Shown piece by piece: positions 23,002 to 31,017 of a stretch of 38,596 nt of DNA. The translations under genes and the position numbers were made by a program. A model generated the notes under the pieces. It had not been told where the DNA came from. It worked only from the letters and a program-made list of their open reading frames with translations, and searched no databases. Source of the DNA: Actinomycetota bacterium (GTDB taxonomy: Bacteria; Actinomycetota; Actinomycetes; Streptosporangiales; Streptosporangiaceae); the NCBI GenBank assembly GCA_003168255.1, contig PMSU01000095.1, positions 14,190 to 52,785 of the forward strand, read 5' to 3'. Numbering within the stretch: the first letter of the stretch is position 1; every line of letters begins with the position of its first letter.

Positions 23002-23946
23002 GTGGCAGTAGTCGAAGGAGTGGCGGCACCAGCGCCGAAGGTCAGGCTCCGGCCACGCGGGGTGAGCCGCCGTGAGCAGTGGCAGCGCCGCCTCCCCCTG
23101 CTCCCCGCCCTGATCTACATCATCGTCGTCACCCAGATCCCGTTCGTGGTGACGCTCTGGTACAGCTTTCAGAACTATTTCTTCGACATCCCTGGTGGCG
23201 CGCACTTCACCGGGCTGAGCAACTACACCACGGTCTTCACCAACGCGGCCTTCCGGGCCTCGCTCGTACGCTCGGTGGTCATGACGGCCAGCTCCGTGAT
23301 CGTCGCCATGATCCTCGGGATGGCTTTCGCGCTGCTGCTGGACCGCAAGTTCCTCGGCCGGGGCGTGGTCCGGACGCTGATCATCACCCCGTTCCTGGTC
23401 ATGCCGGCGGCGGCGGCACTGGTGTGGGCGGGACCGATGCTCGACCCGAACTTCGGGCTGCTGAACTACCTGCTGACGCCGTTCGGGGTCCATCACGTGG
23501 CCTGGCTCAGCACGCACGCGCTGGGCTCGGTGATCGTGGTCATGATCTGGCAGTGGACGCCGTTCATGACCCTGATCGTGCTCGCGGGCCTACAGGGCCA
23601 GCCGGCCGACACCCTGGAGGCGGCGAAGGTGGACGGGGCCGGGGCGCTCGCCACGTTCCGCGAGCTCACGCTCCCGCACCTGCGGCCCTACATCGAACTC
23701 GGGATCCTGCTCGGCTCCATCTACCTGGTCAACGCGTTCGACGCGGTCAGGCTGATGACCAACGGCGGCCCGGGGACCGCCACCACGAACCTCCCCTTCT
23801 ACCTGTATCAACAGGTGAACTACGCCTTCGACGTAGGCGGGGCGGCCGCGGCAGGCGTGGTCACCGTCATCCTGACGATCATCGTGGCCACGTTCGCGCT
23901 GCGGATGTTCGCCAGGGTCTTCCAGTTCGACGAGGCAGCGGGATGA
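23002..23946 (+). CDS. ABC transporter permease 1 (polyol type)
   Basis: This is a 314-residue membrane subunit. Six transmembrane helices can be followed, from LLPALIYIIVVTQIPFVVTLW near the N-terminus to VVTVILTIIVATFALRMFARVF at the end. The cytoplasmic EAA loop reads DTLEAAKVDGAGALATFREL then TLPHLRP, which is the coupling-helix motif that contacts the ATPase. FQNYFFDIPGGAHFTGLSNYTTVF is the usual periplasmic loop of MalF/SmoF-type permeases. GTG 23002 lies behind GAGGAGGGC. The stop overlaps the next ATG by 4 bp, so the two permeases should be made in equal amounts. The partner permease, binding protein and ATPase are all adjacent. Confidence 0.9.
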   Translation: MAVVEGVAAPAPKVRLRPRGVSRREQWQRRLPLLPALIYIIVVTQIPFVVTLWYSFQNYFFDIPGGAHFTGLSNYTTVFTNAAFRASLVRSVVMTASSVIVAMILGMAFALLLDRKFLGRGVVRTLIITPFLVMPAAAALVWAGPMLDPNFGLLNYLLTPFGVHHVAWLSTHALGSVIVVMIWQWTPFMTLIVLAGLQGQPADTLEAAKVDGAGALATFRELTLPHLRPYIELGILLGSIYLVNAFDAVRLMTNGGPGTATTNLPFYLYQQVNYAFDVGGAAAAGVVTVILTIIVATFALRMFARVFQFDEAAG

Positions 23947-24791
23947 GCGCCCCGGCGCTGCGGCGCGGGCCGCGCAGGCTCCGCGAGCTGTCGGTCCGGG
24001 TGGGCTGGGGGGTCATCGCGTGGGTGGTGGGGATCGCGTTCTTCCTGCCGGTGCTGTGGATGGTGATCACGGCGTTCAAGCCGGAATCGGCCGCGGAGAC
24101 CTGGCCGCCCAAGTTCATCTTCACCCCGACCCTGTCCGAGTTCCACCTGGTCTTCTCGGGCATGGGCCCCTTCCTGACCCACTCGGTGGTCGCGACCGTC
24201 GGCTCCACGATCCTGGTGCTGCTGCTGGCCATCCCCGCCGCCTACGCCCTGTCGGTGTATCCGGTCAAGCACTGGCGCGACGGCCTTTTCTTTTTCATCT
24301 CCACCAAGATGCTGCCGATCGTGGCCGCGATCGGCCCGCTCTACGTCATCGCGCTGCACCTGCACCTGCTCGACAGCATCTGGCTGCTGATCGTCCTCTA
24401 TACCGCGATGAACCTGCCGCTCGCGATCTGGATGATCCGTTCCTTCATGCTCGAGGTGCCCAGCGAACTGCTCGAGGCGGCCCGGCTAGATGGCGCGGGC
24501 CGGATCCGGGAGATCGGCGGCGTGATCCTGCCCATCATCTCGCCCGGGCTGGTATCGACCGCGCTCATCTGCGTGATCTTCGCGTGGAACGAGCTCTTCC
24601 TCGCGCTCAACCTGACGGTCACGAATGCCGCGACCATGCCGATGTTCCTGATCAGTTCCGTCCCCCAGGAAGGGCTGTACATCGCGCACTTGTCAGCGGC
24701 GGCCACGGTTGCCTCGGTCCCGGTGATCATCGTGGGCTGGATAGCCCAGCGCTCGCTGGTCCGCGGCCTGTCGATGGGAGCAATCAAGTGA
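23943..24791 (+). CDS. ABC transporter permease 2 (polyol type)
   Basis: This is a 282-residue second membrane subunit of the MalG/SmoG class. It starts at the ATG in the ATGA overlap with permease 1. Six hydrophobic segments are visible, from VIAWVVGIAFFLPVLWMVIT to VASVPVIIVGWIAQRSLVRG. The EAA motif is LLEAARLDGAGRIREIGGVI followed by LPIISPG. The sequence FKPESAAETWPPKFIFTPTL matches the family's first external loop. Its stop overlaps a GTG that opens a small repeat-containing ORF. An in-frame extension far upstream on the same strand runs through permease 1 and is not a gene. Confidence 0.9.
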   Translation: MSAPALRRGPRRLRELSVRVGWGVIAWVVGIAFFLPVLWMVITAFKPESAAETWPPKFIFTPTLSEFHLVFSGMGPFLTHSVVATVGSTILVLLLAIPAAYALSVYPVKHWRDGLFFFISTKMLPIVAAIGPLYVIALHLHLLDSIWLLIVLYTAMNLPLAIWMIRSFMLEVPSELLEAARLDGAGRIREIGGVILPIISPGLVSTALICVIFAWNELFLALNLTVTNAATMPMFLISSVPQEGLYIAHLSAAATVASVPVIIVGWIAQRSLVRGLSMGAIK

Positions 24792-24919
24792 ACGGTCGCG
24801 CATCCCGCGCCGCACCGGGCCGACTAGCACCGGGCCGACTAGCACCGGGCCAACTAGCACCGGGCCAACTAGCACCGGGCCGACTAGCACCGGGCGGAGG
24901 TCCCCGATGGCTAACGTGA
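24788..24919 (+). CDS. Small repeat ORF bridging permease and ATPase genes
   Basis: GTG 24788 overlaps the permease stop (GTGA), with GGGAG a few bases before it. The frame encodes 43 residues, mainly G-R/Q-L-A-P pentapeptides from a 15-bp repeat. It ends at 24919, overlapping the ATPase start by 13 bp. It could be a coupling peptide that carries ribosomes across the gap. Whether a stable protein is made is doubtful. Confidence 0.35.
   Translation: MNGRASRAAPGRLAPGRLAPGQLAPGQLAPGRLAPGGGPRWLT
24812..24896. repeat. 15-bp tandem repeat between permease and ATPase genes
   Basis: The unit GCACCGGGCCGACTA occurs five times from 24812 to 24886, two copies carrying a G-to-A change (GCACCGGGCCAACTA). 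A partial sixth runs to 24896. It ends just before the ATPase ribosome-binding site. The CTAG-like junctions are unusual in such GC-rich DNA. Copy number would change gene spacing in steps of five codons. Confidence 0.9.
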
Positions 24920-26040
24920 AGTACATATCGGCGAGCCGCGTGTACGCGAAGGACACGCCGCCCGCGGTGGACGCCCTCGACCTGGATATCAACGACGGTG
25001 AGTTCATGGTCCTGGTCGGGCCGTCCGGTTCGGGCAAGACCACCGCCCTGCGCATGCTCGCCGGGCTTGAGCCCCTCGACGGCGGGCGCGTCGAGATCGG
25101 CGGCCGGGACGTCACCTTCGTCCCGCCCAAGGACCGGGACATCGCGATGGTGTTCCAGAACTACGCCCTGTACCCGCAGAAGACCGTCGCGGAGAACATG
25201 GGCTTCGCGCTGAAGATGCAGCGCGTCCCCCGCGCCGACCGGGACCGGCGGGTGCGGGAGGCAGCCCGGCTGCTTGACCTCGACGACCAGTTGCTCGACC
25301 GCAAGCCCAAGCAGCTGTCCGGGGGGCAGCGGCAGCGGGTGGCGATGGGACGGGCCATCGTGCGCGAGCCACAGGTCTTCCTGATGGACGAGCCGCTGTC
25401 CAACCTGGACGCGAAGTTGCGCGTCCAGACCCGCAGCCAGATCGCCGAACTACAGCGCCGGCTCGGGGTCACCACCGTCTATGTGACCCACGACCAGGTG
25501 GAGGCGATGACCATGGGTAACCGGGTGGCGGTGCTGACCGGGGGGCACTTGCAGCAGTGCGCCACGCCGCGCGAACTGTACGACAACCCGGTGAACCAGT
25601 TCGTGGCCGGGTTCATCGGTTCCCCCGCGATGAACCTCCAGGCTGTCCCGCTCGCCGAAGGCGGCGCGCGGCTGGCGGGCGGCATGCTGCCCCTCCCGGC
25701 CGCGGTCCGCACCGCCGCCCTGAAGGCGCGCCTGTCCGAACTCGTCATCGGCATCCGGCCAGAGCACCTGCACCTGACGAACGGTTCCCCGGATGCTGAC
25801 GGCCCGCAGCAGCCGCGCGCGACGGACGGTTCCTGGGAGCTGTCGGGAGAGGTGATGCTGGTGGAGGAGCTTGGCGCCGACGCCCTGCTGCACGTGCGCC
25901 TGGCCGACGGCGGAGACCCGGTAGTGGCGCGCGCCGAAGGGCGCAAACCGCCGGCCCCGGGGCAGCGGGTAACGTTCCGCGTCTCGCCGGATGACGTCTT
26001 CGCGTTCCACCCGGAGACGGGCGCCCGCCTTGCCGGTTAA
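24907..26040 (+). CDS. ABC transporter ATP-binding protein (MsiK/UgpC type)
   Basis: This 377-residue ATPase of carbohydrate importers has all motifs intact: Walker A GPSGSGKTT (38-46), Q-loop VFQNYALYP, signature LSGGQRQRVAMGRA, Walker B VFLMDEPLSNLDA, and H-loop VYVTHDQVEAMTMG. A C-terminal TOBE/OB regulatory domain follows from about residue 240 (FIGSPAMNLQ, IGIRPEHLHL, VMLVEELGADALLHVRL). ATG 24907 has GGAGG upstream. Known: these subunits pair with CUT1 permeases for oligosaccharides, glycerol-3-phosphate or polyols. The dedicated location here suggests it serves this transporter and is not a shared MsiK-like ATPase. Its 3' end overlaps the dehydrogenase gene. Confidence 0.93.
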   Translation: MANVKYISASRVYAKDTPPAVDALDLDINDGEFMVLVGPSGSGKTTALRMLAGLEPLDGGRVEIGGRDVTFVPPKDRDIAMVFQNYALYPQKTVAENMGFALKMQRVPRADRDRRVREAARLLDLDDQLLDRKPKQLSGGQRQRVAMGRAIVREPQVFLMDEPLSNLDAKLRVQTRSQIAELQRRLGVTTVYVTHDQVEAMTMGNRVAVLTGGHLQQCATPRELYDNPVNQFVAGFIGSPAMNLQAVPLAEGGARLAGGMLPLPAAVRTAALKARLSELVIGIRPEHLHLTNGSPDADGPQQPRATDGSWELSGEVMLVEELGADALLHVRLADGGDPVVARAEGRKPPAPGQRVTFRVSPDDVFAFHPETGARLAG

Positions 26041-27511
26041 ACCGCAACCGCTCAACGCGCGGACGCTGGCGTACTGGAGCGGCCGGCTGCCGGTACCGGC
26101 ATACGACCGCGGGCTGGTCACGCCCGGTGTCGTCCACTTCGGCGTCGGCGGTTTCCACCGCGCCCATCAGGCGATGTACCACGACCGCCTGATGAACGAG
26201 GGCACGGCACTGGACTGGGGCATCTGCGGGGTCGGGGTGATGGCCGCGGACGCGAAGATGAAGGAGGCGCTGGACGCACAGGACGGCCTCTACACGCTGG
26301 TGCTCAAGCACAGCGACGGGACGTACGAACCGCGGGTGATCGGATCCATCGTCGAGTACCTGTTCGCGCCGGACGATCCGGAGGCGGTCATCGAGAAGAT
26401 GGCGGCGCGGTCGACCCGGATCGTGTCGCTGACGATCACCGAGGGCGGGTACAACATCCAGGACGCCACCGGCGAGTTCGACGTGGCCAACCCTGACGTG
26501 ATCGGTGATCTCGAGCCCGGCGCGGTGCCGCGGACCACGTTCGGCCTGATCACCGAGGCGCTGCGGCGCCGGCGGGAACACGGTCTCGCGCCCTTCACGG
26601 TCATGTCCTGCGACAACCTACAGGGCAACGGTGACCTGACCAAGCGGGTGTTCACCACCTTCGCCCGGCTGCGGTCCGCCGAACTCGGCGACTGGGTCGA
26701 GCGCGAGGTGAGCTTCCCCAACTCCATGGTCGACCGCATCACCCCGGTGACCACCACCGCCGACCGGGCAGAGGTCGCGGAGCGGTTCGGGATCGAGGAC
26801 CGGTGGCCGGTCGTGTGCGAGCCCTACACCCAGTGGGTGCTCGAGGATGCCTTCACGGCCGGGCGGCCGCGGTACGAGGACGTCGGGGTGCAGCTCGTGG
26901 ACCAGGTGGAGCCCTACGAGCTGATGAAGCTGCGGCTGCTCAACGGGAGCCACCAGGCCATGTGCTACTTCGGCTACCTGTGCGGCTACCGGCTGGTGCA
27001 CGAGGCCGCTCAGGACCCGCTGTTCCAGGCCTTCCTCCTCGGTTACATGGACGAGGAGGCCACCCCGACCCTGGCCCCCGTGCCGGGGGCGGACCTGAAC
27101 GGGTACAAGCACACCCTGATCGAGCGCTTCGCCAACCCGCAAGTCCGCGACACCATCGCCCGGCTGTGCGCGCAAAGCTCCGACCGGATCCCGAAGTGGC
27201 TGCTGCCCGTGGTCCGCCAGCAGCTCGCGGCCGGCGGCGAGATCCGGCGCTCGGCCGCGGTGGTGGCGAGCTGGGCACGCTACGCGGAAGGTGTCGACGA
27301 GCAGGGCGAGCCGATCGAGGTGATCGACCGGCTCGCCGACAGCCTCACCCGGCTCGCCCGGCGCCAGTACGAGGACGCCGACGCGTTCATCGCCAACCGT
27401 GACGTGTTCGGGGACCTGGCCGACGACAAGCGTTTCGTCACCGCCTACCGGTCCGCGCTGGCCTCGCTGCACCAGCGCGGGGCACGAGCGACGCTGGAGT
27501 CGCTGGTCTGA
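25991..27511 (+). CDS. Mannitol dehydrogenase family protein (mannitol 2-dehydrogenase type)
   Basis: This is a polyol-specific long-chain dehydrogenase of about 500 residues that oxidises a sugar alcohol to a ketose with NAD. Seen: the cofactor loop VVHFGVGGFHRAHQAMYHDR; the strand IVSLTITEGGYNIQ; DNLQGNGDLTKRVF; SFPNSMVDRITPVT, a family signature; and the catalytic helix YELMKLRLLNGSHQAM. There Lys, Asn five later and His eight later match Lys295-Asn300-His303 of the Pseudomonas fluorescens enzyme. This supports activity on mannitol, arabitol or sorbitol. The ATG at 25991 would overlap the ATPase by 50 bp; a TTG at 26030 with GGAGACGGG upstream is a plausible alternative start. It is the last gene of the operon. 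Confidence 0.92.
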   Translation: MTSSRSTRRRAPALPVKPQPLNARTLAYWSGRLPVPAYDRGLVTPGVVHFGVGGFHRAHQAMYHDRLMNEGTALDWGICGVGVMAADAKMKEALDAQDGLYTLVLKHSDGTYEPRVIGSIVEYLFAPDDPEAVIEKMAARSTRIVSLTITEGGYNIQDATGEFDVANPDVIGDLEPGAVPRTTFGLITEALRRRREHGLAPFTVMSCDNLQGNGDLTKRVFTTFARLRSAELGDWVEREVSFPNSMVDRITPVTTTADRAEVAERFGIEDRWPVVCEPYTQWVLEDAFTAGRPRYEDVGVQLVDQVEPYELMKLRLLNGSHQAMCYFGYLCGYRLVHEAAQDPLFQAFLLGYMDEEATPTLAPVPGADLNGYKHTLIERFANPQVRDTIARLCAQSSDRIPKWLLPVVRQQLAAGGEIRRSAAVVASWARYAEGVDEQGEPIEVIDRLADSLTRLARRQYEDADAFIANRDVFGDLADDKRFVTAYRSALASLHQRGARATLESLV

Positions 27512-27541
27512 CGAGCGGCAGGCGAACTGGCCGGCGGCGGG

Positions 27542-28585
27542 TCAGCCGAAGAAGACCTCGGCCTCGGCGTAGCGCTCCTGGGGCACCAGCTTGAGCTCGC
27601 GGGTGGCATCGGCCAGCGGCACCCGGACGATGTCGGTGCCGCGCAGCGCCACCATCGTCCCGAACGCGCCGTCGCGGACCGCGCAGATCGCGTGCACGCC
27701 GAACCTGGTGGCCAGCACCCGGTCGAACGCGGTCGGCGTGCCGCCGCGCTGGGTGTGGCCGAGCACCGTGCAGCGGGCCTCCTTGCCGGTCCGCTTCTCA
27801 ATCTCCTCGGCCAGCATCTGGCCGACGCCGCCCAGCCTGATGTGGCCGAACGCGTCGAGCTTCTGGCTGCCGATCTCGCTGTCCTCCTCGATCGGGTGAG
27901 CACCCTCGGCGACCACCACGATCGGCGCGTACCTGGTCTGGAAGCGGTGCTGCACGTAGGCGCAGACCTTCTCGATGCTGAACGGCTTCTCCGGGATCAG
28001 GATCACGTTCGCGCCGCCCGCCAGGCCGGCGTGCAGCGCGATCCAGCCGGCGCTGCGGCCCATCACCTCGACGATCAGCGCCCGGTGGTGGCTTTCGGCC
28101 GTGGTGTGCAGCCGGTCGATGGCCTCCATCGCGATGTTCACCGCGGTGTCGAAGCCGAACGTGTAGTCGGTCGCGCCGAGGTCGTTGTCGATGGTCTTCG
28201 GCACGCCGACCACGCTGATGCCCTCTTCATGCAGCCGGGTCGCCACCCCGAGGGTGTCCTCCCCGCCGATCACGACCAGCGCGTCCACGCCGAGGCCGGA
28301 CAGGTTGTCCTTGATCCGCTCCACGCCGGAAATCCCGCCGTCGACCGCGTCGGGGCGCAGCGGATTGGTCCGCGACGAGCCGAGGATCGTCCCGCCGCGG
28401 GGCAGGATGCCGCGGACCGACTGGACGTCAAGCGGCACGGTGTCGCCCTCGAGCGGCCCGCGCCAGCCGTCACGGAAGCCGACGAACTCGAACTCGTAGT
28501 CCTGCACCCCCCGGCGGACCACGGCACGGATCACTGCATTGAGCCCGGGGCAGTCGCCGCCACCGGTCAGCACTCCCACTCGCAT
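27542..28585 (-). CDS. pfkA: 6-phosphofructokinase, pyrophosphate-type residues
   Basis: This 347-residue enzyme interconverts fructose-6-phosphate and fructose-1,6-bisphosphate. Seen: the N-terminal phosphate loop MRVGVLTGGGDCPGLNAVIR; GGTILGSSRTNPL; the donor-site IGGEDTLGVA (107-115); VPKTIDNDLGATDYTFGFDT with catalytic Asp133; the fructose-6-phosphate-binding MGRSAGWIALHAG; and GHTQRGGTPTAFDR. In ATP-using PFKs the residues equivalent to Escherichia coli Gly104 and Gly124 are Gly. Here they are Asp110 and Lys130, the combination known in pyrophosphate-dependent enzymes. ATG 28585 lies 19 bp from the divergent glycerol kinase start, with no evident ribosome-binding site, so leaderless translation is possible. 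It follows the polyol operon convergently. Confidence 0.93.
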   Translation of the reverse strand: MRVGVLTGGGDCPGLNAVIRAVVRRGVQDYEFEFVGFRDGWRGPLEGDTVPLDVQSVRGILPRGGTILGSSRTNPLRPDAVDGGISGVERIKDNLSGLGVDALVVIGGEDTLGVATRLHEEGISVVGVPKTIDNDLGATDYTFGFDTAVNIAMEAIDRLHTTAESHHRALIVEVMGRSAGWIALHAGLAGGANVILIPEKPFSIEKVCAYVQHRFQTRYAPIVVVAEGAHPIEEDSEIGSQKLDAFGHIRLGGVGQMLAEEIEKRTGKEARCTVLGHTQRGGTPTAFDRVLATRFGVHAICAVRDGAFGTMVALRGTDIVRVPLADATRELKLVPQERYAEAEVFFG

Positions 28586-28604
28586 GGGGAGAACACTAGT
28601 GCCC

Positions 28605-30128
28605 ATGAGCGTCCTCGCGATTGATGCAGGCACAACAGGTGTGACCGCGCTGGTGATAGAGGCGGATGGATCCGTATCCGGCCGGGGATATCAGGAATTC
28701 AGGCAGTATTACCCGCAGCCGGGCTGGGTGGAGCATCTTCCCGAGGGGATCTGGCAGGCCACCCTGGCAGCTTGCGATTTTGCTACCGAACGGGCGGGCG
28801 CCCATGATCCGGGCAGCTCGGCCGCCAGCACAGCGGTCAGCTGCATCGGCATCACCAACCAGCGGGAGACCGCGGTGATCTGGGATCGGGCCACGCTGAC
28901 CGCGCCGCGACGCGCGATCGTCTGGCAGGACCGCAGGAGCGCGGAACTCTGCGAGCAACTGCGCACCGGTGGCCACGAGCCGCGGATTACCGAGCTCACC
29001 GGCCTGCGGCTGGACCCCTACTTCACCGCGACCAAGCTCACCTGGCTGGCCACCCGCGAGCCGGACCTGTGGGCCAGGGTACTCGACGGCTCGCTGGCCG
29101 TCGGCACCGTGGACTCCTACCTGATCGCCCGGATGACCGGCGGGCGCCGCCACGTGACCGACGCCTCCAACGCCTCGCGGACCCTGCTGTTCGACATCCG
29201 GGCAGGCCAGTGGTCGGCGGAGCTGTGCGAGCTGCTGCGGGTGCCGCTGTCGGCGCTGCCCGAGGTGGTGCCGTCCTGGGGGATCGCCGGGCATACCGAT
29301 CCGGCCTGTTTCGCGGGACTGTCGGTGCCCATCGCCGGCATCGCCGGGGACCAGCAGGCCGCGATGTTTGGGCAGGCGTGCTTCGCCGAGGGTGACGCCA
29401 AGTGCACGTACGGGACCGGGTCGTTCGTCCTGGTCAACACCGGCCAGGTCGTGGCGGATCCAGGTCCTTCGCTGCTGGCCACGGTGGCCTGGATGGACCC
29501 GGCCGGGGCCATGACCTACGCGCTCGAAGGGTCGGTGTTCGTGACTGGCGCGGCGGTGCAGTGGCTGCGGGACGGCCTCGGCCTGCTCGACAACGCCGCG
29601 CAGAGCGAGGCGCTGGCCAGGTCCGTGCCGGACAGCGGCGGCGTCGTGTTCGTGCCCGCGCTGACCGGCCTCGGCGCGCCAGACTGGGATCCGGACGCCA
29701 GGGGCGCGATATTCGGGATCACCAGGGGGACGAGCCGGGCGCACCTGGTCCGCGCGACCCTGGAGGCGATCGCCTTCGAGGTGCGGGATGTCTGCGACGT
29801 CATGGCCGACGCCGCCGGGGGCCGGCTGCGCGTTCTCAAGGTGGACGGCGGAGCCAGTGCGAACGACCTGCTCATGCAGATGCAGGCCGACCAGCTTGGG
29901 CTGGCGGTGGAGCGCCCGGTGATCGCGGAGACCACGGCGCTGGGAGCCGGGTTCCTGGCCGGCCTGGCAACCGGGGTCTGGTCATCGACGGCGGAGCTGG
30001 CGGCGACCTGGCAGCTTGATCACAGGTTCCCGGCTGGTGATCGCGACGAGGCCGGCTACGACCGGTGGCGCGAAGCTGTCGGTCGGAGCAAAGGCTGGGC
30101 CAGCGCCGTTCGGAATCCTCGATCTTAA
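28605..30128 (+). CDS. glpK: Glycerol kinase
   Basis: This 507-residue FGGY kinase converts glycerol to glycerol-3-phosphate with ATP. Seen: the phosphate-1 loop VLAIDAGTTG; GITNQRETAVIWD with the Arg-Glu glycerol contacts (87-88); IVWQDRRS; LDPYFTATKLTWL; GIAGDQQAAMFGQ with the catalytic Asp; TYGTGSFVLVNTG; and VDGGASANDLLMQMQAD. All residues equivalent to the Escherichia coli glycerol contacts (Arg83, Glu84, Trp103, Tyr135, Asp245, Phe270) are present. This separates it from xylulose or gluconate kinases. ATG 28605 is chosen with GGGGAGA upstream. No glpF or glpD lies next to it. The adjacent acyltransferase uses glycerol-phosphate products. Confidence 0.92.
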   Translation: MSVLAIDAGTTGVTALVIEADGSVSGRGYQEFRQYYPQPGWVEHLPEGIWQATLAACDFATERAGAHDPGSSAASTAVSCIGITNQRETAVIWDRATLTAPRRAIVWQDRRSAELCEQLRTGGHEPRITELTGLRLDPYFTATKLTWLATREPDLWARVLDGSLAVGTVDSYLIARMTGGRRHVTDASNASRTLLFDIRAGQWSAELCELLRVPLSALPEVVPSWGIAGHTDPACFAGLSVPIAGIAGDQQAAMFGQACFAEGDAKCTYGTGSFVLVNTGQVVADPGPSLLATVAWMDPAGAMTYALEGSVFVTGAAVQWLRDGLGLLDNAAQSEALARSVPDSGGVVFVPALTGLGAPDWDPDARGAIFGITRGTSRAHLVRATLEAIAFEVRDVCDVMADAAGGRLRVLKVDGGASANDLLMQMQADQLGLAVERPVIAETTALGAGFLAGLATGVWSSTAELAATWQLDHRFPAGDRDEAGYDRWREAVGRSKGWASAVRNPRS

Positions 30129-30149
30129 ATCTGGCGACGGACCTGATCG

Positions 30150-30878
30150 TCACGACGCCTGGCGCTGCGGCGGGTCCTCGCTGCGCCGCGGGATGTGGAA
30201 CCGGTGCTGGGCCGCCTTGGCGTTCGCGGCGTACATGTCCACATACTCCTGGCCCGACAGGCTCATCAGCGCGTACATGATCTCGTCGGTGACCGCGCGG
30301 AGCACCAGCAGGTCCGACTCCATGCCGTAGTAGCGGGAGAAGTCGAGCGGCTCGCCGAATCGCACTCCCGGCCGGAACTGGAGCCTGGGCAGGATCTTGC
30401 CGGGCGGCTGGAGTTCGAAGGTACCCACCATGGCGCAGGGGATCACGGGCACGCGGGCTTCCAGGGCGAGCCTGGCGACCCCGGTCTTGCCGCGGTAAAG
30501 CCGGCCGTCGGGAGTCCGGGTTCCTTCCGGGTAGATGCCCAGCAGGTTGCCCTCCGCCAGCAGCCGCAGGCCGGTGCGCAGGGCGCGCTCGCTTGCCGCC
30601 CCGCCCGCCCGGTCCATGGGTATCACGCCCATGCCACGCATGAAGCCCTTGCTGAACAGGCCCTTGATGCCCCGGCCGGTGAAGTACTCCGCCTTGGCCA
30701 GGAAGACGACCTTGCGCGGGAGGGGCAGCGGCCCGAAGAAGTGGTCGGAGAACGACAGGTGGTTGCCCGCGATGATCGCGGGCCCCTCCCGGGGCACGTT
30801 TTCGGTCCCCTCCGCCCAGGGACGGAACACAATCCGCAGGAATGGGTAGAGGATCGCCTTTACCACCCAGTAGAACAC
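30150..30878 (-). CDS. 1-acyl-glycerol-3-phosphate acyltransferase (PlsC type)
   Basis: This membrane-associated acyltransferase of about 242 residues should make phosphatidic acid from lysophosphatidic acid. Seen: an N-terminal hydrophobic VFYWVVKAILYPFLRIVF; motif I GNHLSFSDHF (H-x4-D); AKAEYFTGRGIKGLFSKGF; motif III GIYPEGTRT; and motif IV VPVIPCAMVG. The second of two closely spaced GTGs (30878) is preferred, because GGGAG lies nine bases before it and the family usually starts at this FYW segment. GTG 30884 or ATG 30917 are longer options. It ends convergently 21 bp from glpK and diverges from the esterase gene. Confidence 0.9.
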   Translation of the reverse strand: MFYWVVKAILYPFLRIVFRPWAEGTENVPREGPAIIAGNHLSFSDHFFGPLPLPRKVVFLAKAEYFTGRGIKGLFSKGFMRGMGVIPMDRAGGAASERALRTGLRLLAEGNLLGIYPEGTRTPDGRLYRGKTGVARLALEARVPVIPCAMVGTFELQPPGKILPRLQFRPGVRFGEPLDFSRYYGMESDLLVLRAVTDEIMYALMSLSGQEYVDMYAANAKAAQHRFHIPRRSEDPPQRQAS

Positions 30879-31017
30879 GCCCACATGCTCCCACGTGGCC
30901 AGGGAATATGGCACCATGACGGCGCTGTTGGGTCATCTCGTGATGGCAGGACCCGGGCCGATCGTGCGACTATTCCAGGCATCGGCGGCCAGCCACCCCC
31001 CGAAGGGATCGGACCCG

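Noticed and set aside
24812..24896. CRISPR array considered for the repeats
   Set aside because: The units are contiguous 15-mers with no spacers, and no cas genes are present.
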